From Gammaproteobacteria bacterium (GTDB lineage: Bacteria; Pseudomonadota; Gammaproteobacteria; Pseudomonadales; Pseudohongiellaceae): a stretch of DNA of 64,000 nucleotides. A model generated the notes under the pieces. The model was not told where the DNA came from and searched no databases. It saw only the letters and a program-made list of their open reading frames with translations. How positions within the stretch are numbered: the first letter of the stretch is position 1; each line of letters starts with the position of its first letter. The stretch covers positions 82,547 to 146,546 of the forward strand of contig PBYU01000021.1 of assembly GCA_002730035.1 (NCBI GenBank), read 5' to 3'. The position numbers and the translations under genes were made by a program. Shown here piece by piece: positions 57,281 to 64,000 of the stretch.

Positions 57281-58654
57281 ATGGCAAAAACCAAGACAGC
57301 ATTGGTTTGTACAGACTGCGGCGCTGAACATGGCCAGTGGCAGGGGCAGTGTGTCGCCTGTAAAGCCTGGAATACACTCTCCCGGCTGAATTTAGGCGCC
57401 AGCAGTTCACCGGCGACCAAGGCAGATTTTCGCAAGCCGAGTTTTTCCGGCGAGCAGTCTAATGTGCAGAATCTGTCGGACATCGATCTAGAATCCCTGC
57501 CCCGTTACCCCAGCAGTATCGGTGAATTGGACAGAGTGCTGGGGGGAGGGCTGGTGCCTGGATCGGTGGTACTTATTGGCGGCAACCCGGGAGCCGGCAA
57601 GAGTACTCTGCTGCTGCAGGTTATGTGTCAGCTCGCCCACAGCGGTAAAGCTGCACTGTATGTCACTGGGGAGGAATCTCTGCAACAGGTTGGCATGCGC
57701 GCCAGGCGCTTGGGCCTTCCCGAAGCCAAGCTGCAGATGATGGCGGAAACCAACGTCGAGCAGATTGTTCAGGCCGCCCAGCAACACGCACCGGAACTCG
57801 TTGTAGTCGATTCGATACAGGTCATGCACAGTGCCGACGTGGCTTCGGCGCCAGGCAGTGTGTCGCAGGTGCGCGAATGCGCTGCTTACCTGATCCAATA
57901 TGCCAAGCAGACCAACACCGTATTGTTCCTGGTGGGGCATGTGACCAAGGAAGGCAACCTGGCCGGGCCCAAGGTGCTGGAACACATGATCGATTGTTTC
58001 ATCATGCTGGAGGGTGGTGACGATAATAAGTACCGCATCCTGCGCGGCTTGAAGAATCGCTTCGGCGCGGTTAATGAGTTGGGTGTCTTCGCCATGACCG
58101 AACTGGGGCTGAAGGAAGTCAAAAATCCGTCGGCGATATTTCTCGCCAGATCAGAAGAAGATGCACCAGGCTCATTGGTCATGGTGCTCTGGGAAGGCAC
58201 GCGTCCGCTACTGGTGGAGATTCAGGCGCTGGTGGATAGCAGCCCGCTGGGTAATCCGCGCCGTGTGGCCGTGGGTCTGGAACAGAATCGGCTGGCCATG
58301 CTGCTGGCGGTGTTGCATCGACACGGCGGGCTCTACATGGCTGACCAGGACGTGTTCGTGAATGTCGTCGGTGGCGTGAAAGTTAGCGAGACCAGCGCCG
58401 ATCTGGCACTGCTGTTAGCGATCGTATCGAGTTTTCGCGACAGGCCATTACCAAGAGATCTGGTGGTCTTCGGTGAGGTTGGACTGGCCGGCGAGATTCG
58501 ACCGGTACCTGGAGGACAGGAGCGGTTGCAGGAGGCAGCCAAACACGGTTTCACAAGGGCAATCGTTCCGAAAGCTAACGCGCCAAAGAAACCAATTAAG
58601 GGTATCGAGGTCGTTGCCGTAACCAAAATCGTCCAGGCGCTTGAAGCGATTTAG
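57281..58654 (+). CDS. radA: DNA repair protein RadA (Sms)
   Basis: 457 residues: zinc finger C-x2-C...C-x2-C (CTDCGAEHGQWQGQCVAC), Walker A GGNPGAGKSTLLLQ (near 99), the RadA-specific KNRFGAVNELGVF motif, and a Lon-protease-like C-domain with GEVGLAGEIRPVPGGQERL. Branch-migration helper in homologous recombination. Fourth member of the tandem-repeat leader ends at its ribosome site. Confidence 0.96.
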   Translation: MAKTKTALVCTDCGAEHGQWQGQCVACKAWNTLSRLNLGASSSPATKADFRKPSFSGEQSNVQNLSDIDLESLPRYPSSIGELDRVLGGGLVPGSVVLIGGNPGAGKSTLLLQVMCQLAHSGKAALYVTGEESLQQVGMRARRLGLPEAKLQMMAETNVEQIVQAAQQHAPELVVVDSIQVMHSADVASAPGSVSQVRECAAYLIQYAKQTNTVLFLVGHVTKEGNLAGPKVLEHMIDCFIMLEGGDDNKYRILRGLKNRFGAVNELGVFAMTELGLKEVKNPSAIFLARSEEDAPGSLVMVLWEGTRPLLVEIQALVDSSPLGNPRRVAVGLEQNRLAMLLAVLHRHGGLYMADQDVFVNVVGGVKVSETSADLALLLAIVSSFRDRPLPRDLVVFGEVGLAGEIRPVPGGQERLQEAAKHGFTRAIVPKANAPKKPIKGIEVVAVTKIVQALEAI

Positions 58655-58694
58655 GGACCCAAAGAGGTATTACTGTAGAGAACCATCCCAGGGT

Positions 58695-59903
58695 CTAACG
58701 ATGCAACAAGGTCGGTAGTATTGAATTAACCTGATTTTTTGCCATCAGCTTCTGGGTAATTGCCCATTTGACCGGCGGCAGATTGTTACTCAGGCGTAAT
58801 GCGGCTTTGCGCAACAATGTGGCAGGCAGGCTGTCGTTGGTAAATAGTGACACGATCGAATTGGTGCCGTGGTAAAGCGGGCGTGTGGACAGCATATGTT
58901 TTTGTTGATATCGGGACAGGCCGGCCGGATCCCAGAAATCCCGACCCTGTGAAATCGAGCTCGACATTTCGCCGGCAAGTAAATCCTGGCCGCTTAAGCC
59001 GAGATTAAATCCATGGGCAGTAACAGGGTGCATGCCAACAGCCGCATCACCGATCAATGCGAATCGTTGGGCAAAAAATCGATTGGCGTGCACACCGACG
59101 AGTGGATAGGGATACCGCTTGCCTTTTTGTTGCATCGCGCCGAGTCGTCCATTCAGGCGTTTCTCGATATCCTGGTTAAAGGTGGCGCGTTTCATATCGA
59201 TTATTGCCTCCGCCTGGTCGGTGGGGGCGGTGACGACGATGGAGGACATATCGCCAGGCATCGGCAGGACGGCGAGGGTACGCCCGTAGTGAAAACATTC
59301 AAAAGCGGTCTGATCGTGGCTCAGTGCATGCTTCATCCAGCAGACAATCGCGGTCCGACCAAAGTCGTGTAAGCCGGATGAAATACCCATCTGCCGGCGT
59401 GATGCGGAAAAACGTGTATCGGCAGCCACGATCATCGAGGTTCGAATGCTGTCACCCGAGGCCAGGGATACTGTTGCACCCCTGTCGTCGCTGGAGACCT
59501 GGCTAACCTCGGTAGCATCCATCAGCGTCGCATTTTCGAGCTTATCAAACTCTTCGAAAATTGCTTTGCGGATTCGAAAGTTGGATATCAGGAAGCCGAG
59601 TGCATCGGTGTCGTCTGAGGGGGTGTCGAAATTGAGCGTGTAGGGTGATTCACCATCAATCACCTCGGCCCTTTGAATCGGAGATATATGGCGCGAATCG
59701 ATGCGCTGCCAACTGCCCTGTTGCTGCATCAGCTTGCGTGATAAATGGGTGAGGGCAATGTCGCGCCCATCTATCGGCGGGTCGGCCAGCAATTGACGGC
59801 TTTGTTTCTCGATAACTGCTATGTTCAGCCCGCTGTCATGCAAAGAACAGGCAAAGCTTAAACCGCTGGGCCCTGCGCCGATGATGGCAAGATCGTAGTC
59901 CAT
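58695..59903 (-). CDS. UbiH/UbiM-type FAD-dependent hydroxylase
   Basis: 402 residues: FAD-binding GAGPSGLSFACSLHDSG at the start, middle GRDIALTHLSRKLM, and second FAD motif ALIGDAAVGMHPVTAHGFNLGLSGQDLL. The C-terminal part (YHGTNSIVSLFT and LPPVKWAITQKL) resembles UbiM, a ubiquinone-ring hydroxylase, more than UbiH, but assignment between UbiH, UbiF and UbiM is not secure. Function probably in ubiquinone synthesis. Confidence 0.83.
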   Translation of the reverse strand: MDYDLAIIGAGPSGLSFACSLHDSGLNIAVIEKQSRQLLADPPIDGRDIALTHLSRKLMQQQGSWQRIDSRHISPIQRAEVIDGESPYTLNFDTPSDDTDALGFLISNFRIRKAIFEEFDKLENATLMDATEVSQVSSDDRGATVSLASGDSIRTSMIVAADTRFSASRRQMGISSGLHDFGRTAIVCWMKHALSHDQTAFECFHYGRTLAVLPMPGDMSSIVVTAPTDQAEAIIDMKRATFNQDIEKRLNGRLGAMQQKGKRYPYPLVGVHANRFFAQRFALIGDAAVGMHPVTAHGFNLGLSGQDLLAGEMSSSISQGRDFWDPAGLSRYQQKHMLSTRPLYHGTNSIVSLFTNDSLPATLLRKAALRLSNNLPPVKWAITQKLMAKNQVNSILPTLLHR

Positions 59904-60292
59904 AGTTATTTACGAATGGTTGAGGAACGGTACAGCTTGAACACTGTTTTGATTGACCATAATGATCTGGGTCAAATCGCGTTAAAATAAAATACCCCAG
60001 TGCATCGCTGTAATTACACTGATGGATCAGCTCTTTTCATCCCAGTATAAGCGAAGCGTTACTCCAATAACCGCAGCGCAGCTTCGAATTCGAGAATTGC
60101 CTGCAGTTTTAGCCCAACGCCTCCGACTGAATCAAAAAATCTTAGATATCCAAGTGGGGCTGACGAAATAATTCGAAATAGATTCAGTTTTGACAGTACT
60201 ACTAATGGATTCTACAAAGTTTGAATAAATCTTCTTTCAATAACATTGCCCGACTTGCTCTCAGGAGGGCGCCGCCGCAGACTGAGTTTTTA
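59904..60292. other. Gene-free stretch between the hydroxylase and the MFS gene
   Basis: About 390 bp. I see no credible ORF, RNA gene or repeat in it. Confidence 0.5.
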
Positions 60293-61630
60293 CTAATCTG
60301 GCGCTCTGGCAAAATCTTCCCGAATGGTTTTGCTGGCCAGATAATAATGTACCGCACACCAGATATTCACCAGCACGGTAATCGACATCGCATAGCGTAG
60401 CGCGTCATCACCGTAGGATGGCGTGAGGAAGTCACTGACAAATCCTGTCAGCATCGGTCCCAGGCCCAAGCCAATTAGATTCAGTACGAACAACAGAATC
60501 GCCGAGGCCATGGCCCGCATGCGAATGCCCACCAGAAAATGTGTCGAGGCGATACACGGGGCGAGATACCAACCGCCGCAGAACACGGGGAGGAAATAAG
60601 AATACGTTGCCAGATACCCATCGGGCATGATTAGAAAGGTGTTTAAAGCGAAGGGTATCGCGAGGATCGTTGAGATAAAGGGTATCCACACGTACCAGGT
60701 CTTATCACCGGTCTGCCTGGTCATCCGGTCTGACGCCCAGCCACCAAAGAAGGTGCCTGCCAGGCCGCCAATTCCTGCAATCATGCCATAGTACCAGCCG
60801 ATATCCAGGATCGGCATGCCATGTACGCGCCCTAGAAACAATGGCATGAAGTTGCCCATGCCATAGGTAACGAAGGCATGCAGAGCACAGGCGAAGGAGA
60901 GATGTCGAAAGGATTTCCGTTCCCAGAGAAATAGCATCACGCGGAAGAAACCCGGCGGCGCTACATCTTTGCGCGCTTCCGCCATCCCCCTGGGTGGTTC
61001 CTTGATAACAAACCGCACCAACAGTGCTAGAAATATTCCGGGTAAACCAACCACGATGAAGGCGGTTCGCCAGCTAAAAAACTGCACCAGATAGGCACCG
61101 CCCACCGTGCCTACCAGGATGCCGCCATACACGCCAAGGGAATAGATTGAGAGTGCTGTAGCACGCTGTTCGGCGGGAAAGATATCGGAAACGATGGAAT
61201 GGGACGGGGGTGAACCCCCGGCTTCACCCACGCCAACCCCGAAACGAGCCAGGAATAGCTGGCCAAAGTTCTGCGCCGCTCCGCAAAGGGCCGTCATCAG
61301 GCTCCAGATGGTAACGGAGATAGCGATGATATTGCGTCGATTACTAATATCAGCCCAACGGGCAATTGGTATTCCCAGGGACGTGTAGATCAAGGCGAAG
61401 GCCAGTCCGGACAGCATGCCGAATTGACCATCGGAGATATTCAGGTCTTCAATGATGTACTCGGCCAGCACATTGATGACCTGACGATCGACAAAATTTG
61501 AAATGTAAACTGTGGTGAGAATCCCCAATACCAGGTATCGGTAGTACGGTCTCTTGTACGCCTGCAAGCTAGCAGAGTCGCTGGAAACCGGTGGATCGAC
61601 TTCCGCAGTGCTTTCGCTATCCGTGACCAT
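60293..61630 (-). CDS. MFS transporter (spinster-like)
   Basis: Start set at 61630 (MVTDSES), with AAGG about 8 nt upstream; ATG at 61684 is in frame. 445 residues with twelve membrane helices. The MFS signature lies between helices 2 and 3 (GIPIARWADISNRRNIIA), and GVGEAGGSPPSHSIVSDIFP is typical of spinster-type transporters near helix 5. Exports or imports an unidentified small organic compound. Confidence 0.87.
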   Translation of the reverse strand: MVTDSESTAEVDPPVSSDSASLQAYKRPYYRYLVLGILTTVYISNFVDRQVINVLAEYIIEDLNISDGQFGMLSGLAFALIYTSLGIPIARWADISNRRNIIAISVTIWSLMTALCGAAQNFGQLFLARFGVGVGEAGGSPPSHSIVSDIFPAEQRATALSIYSLGVYGGILVGTVGGAYLVQFFSWRTAFIVVGLPGIFLALLVRFVIKEPPRGMAEARKDVAPPGFFRVMLFLWERKSFRHLSFACALHAFVTYGMGNFMPLFLGRVHGMPILDIGWYYGMIAGIGGLAGTFFGGWASDRMTRQTGDKTWYVWIPFISTILAIPFALNTFLIMPDGYLATYSYFLPVFCGGWYLAPCIASTHFLVGIRMRAMASAILLFVLNLIGLGLGPMLTGFVSDFLTPSYGDDALRYAMSITVLVNIWCAVHYYLASKTIREDFARAPD

Positions 61631-61723
61631 AGTGCCGGCCTTCTTGTTTTCTGTTTTGTAGTGGGGACTGGCGCATGAAAACATGTATTCGCTGGTCAGT
61701 CTACGAATCTAAACAGTGCTCAA

Positions 61724-62035
61724 TTTGCCATACTCCTTCGGAGAGCTCACTCTGGCTTCCTCTTCGAGAAGCTCTGTGTCGTACCAATGCTGGTAATAAC
61801 ATCGCTGGTGTTTCTGGGCGGCAGTTTCTATTCAACTCATATGTTGCCGCCATTATGGCAATCGGTTCCGCTATTTAATCCGGTACTCTACGTGGTGAGC
61901 GGTTTACGCTGGAGTTTCTATGAAATTGCAGGGGGTGAATGTAAACTGAGCCTGGCGAGTATTCTGGCGTTTATGTTTGCCTGTCTGGGTGTGGTGTATT
62001 ACATGTTTCGAACTGGTTACAAGCTGCGATCCTGA
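61724..62035 (+). pseudogene. C-terminal remnant of an ABC-2 type permease (YadH-like)
   Basis: The in-frame stretch from about 61724 reads FAILLRRAHSGFLFEKLCVV then LVITSLVFLGGSFYSTHMLP, then LFNPVLYVVSGLRWSFYEI and a last hydrophobic helix ending RTGYKLRS. This is the C-terminal third of ABC-2 permeases. The first two thirds and the ATPase gene are missing here; the MFS gene lies beyond. An ATG at 61787 could give an 82-residue product, probably non-functional. Confidence 0.65.
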
Positions 62036-62048
62036 TCAACAAGGTCGC

Positions 62049-62993
62049 TCACTGGCGTCTCCCGCCACTGTATTGCATTTCCAAACTCGCGCCCGCCGCA
62101 TTGTAATACATGCTCGGACCATCTCGCTCGCCCCTTACCCAGGGACCGACATAGCGATCTCCATTGTTGAAGAAATAGGTTCCGTAGCCGTGTATGCGGT
62201 CATCACTGAAGCCACCTTCGAAACGATTGCCATTGCCATAAAAAAATATGCCCTGGCCGTTCATTTGATCAGATTGTCACTGTCCTTCGTAACGGTCGCC
62301 ATTAACCCAGTACTTGGTGCCATTGCCATGTTGTTCGCCGTTACGCCACATGCCGGTGTAGCGGTTCTCGTTGGCCCAGGTGTAGGTGCCCTGGCCGTTG
62401 CGTTCATTATTTTGAAATTCGCCCTCGTAGCGATTGCCATTGACCCAGCTAAAGGAGCCCTGACCATTCTGTAAGCCATCACGCCACTGGCCTTCATAAC
62501 GATTGCCATTACTGAAGGAGTAGACCCCACGCCCATTGTACTGATCGGCTTCCCAATTGCCTTCGTAGAGATCACCGTTTAGAAAGGTATAGCTACCGCG
62601 CCCGTTTCTCCGGTCGTTTCGAAATTGTCCGACAAACCGGTCACCATTGAGGCGAGACAGTACGCCCTGTCCGTTACGTTGACCATCGCGAAATTGCCCT
62701 TCGAACCGGTCTCCATTTGCAAAGCTGTAGATGCCGCGGCCGTTCTTCTGATCATTACTAAATGAGCCGTCATAACGATCCCCGTTATTAAGAAAGAGCG
62801 TACCTTGACCCTGGAAGACATTATTCTGGCATTGGCCTTCATAGCGATTGCCGTCAGTCCACCGGTAAACACCGGAACCACTGGCACAGCTACCACTTAA
62901 CCAACCATTGTTGGCAGCTTCTGAAGGAATAGAAATCATCAGTACAAGGAAAGTAAGCTGGGATGTGCCGATCAGTAGGAATCGATCTTTCAT
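62049..62993 (-). pseudogene. Exported MORN-repeat protein interrupted by one in-frame stop
   Basis: Start near 62993 (MKDRFLLIG) with a signal peptide (LTFLVLMISIPSEA). Eleven MORN repeats of 23 residues (pattern G.Y.F.NGDRYEG.W) follow. The frame is broken by a TGA at 62277-62279 in repeat 9, where YEGQ[W]QSDQ is expected; two further repeats continue in the same frame to 62049. A TGG-to-TGA change explains it. The nine-repeat product could still be made. MORN repeats bind membranes or proteins. Confidence 0.85.
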
Positions 62994-63137
62994 TTCGAAT
63001 TTATCGTTAGTACTGTTTGTTGCATCTATCATAGCGATTCTAGGATCTAAATATTGGTACTGCTTGGCATATTAGCGATTTGATCTAAGCAATTTGCCGC
63101 CCCATTCACCCCTTGTAGTTGGAAAACAACCAGCACA

Positions 63138-63677
63138 TCAGCGTAATGTTCCTGTGCTGCTGAAACTGTCAGGAAATAGCACCCGCGTGCTGATTCGCCA
63201 GCCATCCCGGGTCTTGCGCCAGGTGTTTCGGTATATGCCAGAACTGGCGATAGCGGCAGTGCGGTCCTCAGCAGTCTGATGAGTTATCAGTGCCATATTC
63301 TCTGTGACTGCGGTCTGCCCAGTCAGTTCCAGAAACACCAGACCCGAGAAGTGATGGCGAGTCTGGCGATCCGCCAGTCTACCTTCATGAGACAGCCGAG
63401 CGTATTGGTAGATCGCCGGTTTTCCGACTATGCGGGAATTCTCTACCAGGGCGCCCTCTCGCCAGCGCTCCATGACGCCATCCTCAGTAAACAGGTCCGC
63501 AAATCCAGTGGAATCTTTAGAATCCCAGCGGTAGGAATACTGGGCGAGCATTTCGGTGATAGCGATTCGGTCGTTGATAGTGGATAGATCTTCCGCTGAC
63601 ACAGAAATTGGATGGTTTAAAAGCAATGCCAACAACAAGACACAATGAGCACGCTGAAGTAGTGGTTTGTTCGCCAT
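63138..63677 (-). CDS. Exported SnoaL/NTF2-like protein
   Basis: Start at 63677 (MANKPLLQ); the upstream MLESSES extension is possible. 179 residues: signal peptide (VLLLALLLNHPISVSA) then an NTF2-like fold with INDRIAITEMLAQYSYRWDS, FADLFTEDGVMERW and late TWRKTRDGWRISTRVLF. The SnoaL-4 subgroup is likely. Enzymatic or ligand-binding role unknown. Confidence 0.8.
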   Translation of the reverse strand: MANKPLLQRAHCVLLLALLLNHPISVSAEDLSTINDRIAITEMLAQYSYRWDSKDSTGFADLFTEDGVMERWREGALVENSRIVGKPAIYQYARLSHEGRLADRQTRHHFSGLVFLELTGQTAVTENMALITHQTAEDRTAAIASSGIYRNTWRKTRDGWRISTRVLFPDSFSSTGTLR

Positions 63678-64000
63678 GACTTTATTCCCTGATTCGGAAC
63701 TCTCAAGCATAACAAGCCTGCCGGAGTTTTTCTAAGCTGAGCGCAGGGCTATACTGGGTTGCATCGAGCCTGGGTAGAAGGTGGAATGTACACAGCTGTA
63801 TATCGTCACCAGCGTCGATGGGCGCCGGGGTACGCAAGCCCGGTCCAGCCTGGTGCCCTGAGTCGCAGCTGCAATCTCCTGAAAATTGTGGCAATTGTCC
63901 CGGTGATTTACTATAGGCTGCTCAAAATACGGAGCTGAAGACACAGAGCGCTTGTTGAATCATTACCTCCTTGTATATAGGGCGCTAAACCGCCTGCTGA

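Noticed and set aside
62277..62279. In-frame TGA in the MORN gene as selenocysteine or a reassigned codon
   Set aside because: Other repeats have Trp at this place, no SECIS-like hairpin was noted, and TGA clearly acts as stop elsewhere (for example rplI-neighbour and mutL-region genes).
62277..62474. Plus-strand ORF over the MORN gene
   Set aside because: Hydrophobic shadow of the repeat gene on the other strand, with no start signal or family pattern.

Overview
The window looks like the chromosome of a marine-type gammaproteobacterium, probably in or near the Pseudomonadales/Cellvibrionales. The best evidence is two conserved housekeeping blocks in the Pseudomonas-like order: nnr-tsaE-amiB-mutL-miaA-hfq-hflX-hflK-hflC-(DUF2065)-hisZ-purA (29.6-43.1 kb), and tRNA-Leu/rnr-rlmB-rpsF-rpsR-(DUF2232)-rplI-dnaB-alr-radA (48.0-58.7 kb). 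Many exported proteins, cytochromes, a TonB receptor and molybdenum-hydroxylase genes suggest an aerobic heterotroph. No taxonomic assignment below this level is supported by the sequence alone.

Layout. 0-6 kb: the N-terminal part of a TonB-dependent receptor of copper-receptor type, an exported TPR-like protein, a secreted peroxiredoxin with an in-frame UGA at the peroxidatic-cysteine position followed by a SECIS-like hairpin (a probable selenoprotein), a DUF3014-type protein, a rhodanese and a cupin. 6.3-10.4 kb: an AT-rich integron remnant. It has an integrase gene (intI) with an in-frame internal deletion, three attC-like sites, leftward-reading cassette genes (an antitoxin-like HTH protein with a truncated toxin, and an RsgA-like GTPase; a small cytochrome c may also be one), and a broken IS110-family element. 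10.7-29.5 kb: mainly oxidoreductase and envelope genes, including a two-subunit molybdenum hydroxylase, Fe-type alcohol dehydrogenase, GST, GltB-like FMN protein, sixA/cytochrome c/ChaN cluster, VOC protein, aceE and a MarR regulator.

29.6-43.1 kb is the metabolite-repair / cell-wall / mismatch-repair / tRNA-modification / Hfq / membrane-protease-regulator block. 43.1-47.9 kb is accessory: a ROK sugar kinase, a REP-associated (Y1) transposase followed by a long palindrome, a 630-bp gene-poor stretch, a small unknown protein, a CopC-like lipoprotein and an esterase. 48-58.7 kb is the RNA-decay/ribosome/replication block; here S6 and L9 both have long acidic C-terminal tails and RNase R has a long Lys/Ser-rich tail. 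58.7-64 kb holds a UbiH-type hydroxylase, an MFS transporter, an ABC-2 permease remnant, a MORN-repeat gene broken by one stop codon, and an NTF2/SnoaL-like exported protein.

The strongest points for follow-up are the probable selenocysteine peroxiredoxin, the decayed integron, the tRNA-Leu-like repeats between the tRNA and rnr, and the 28-bp tandem repeats directly upstream of radA.
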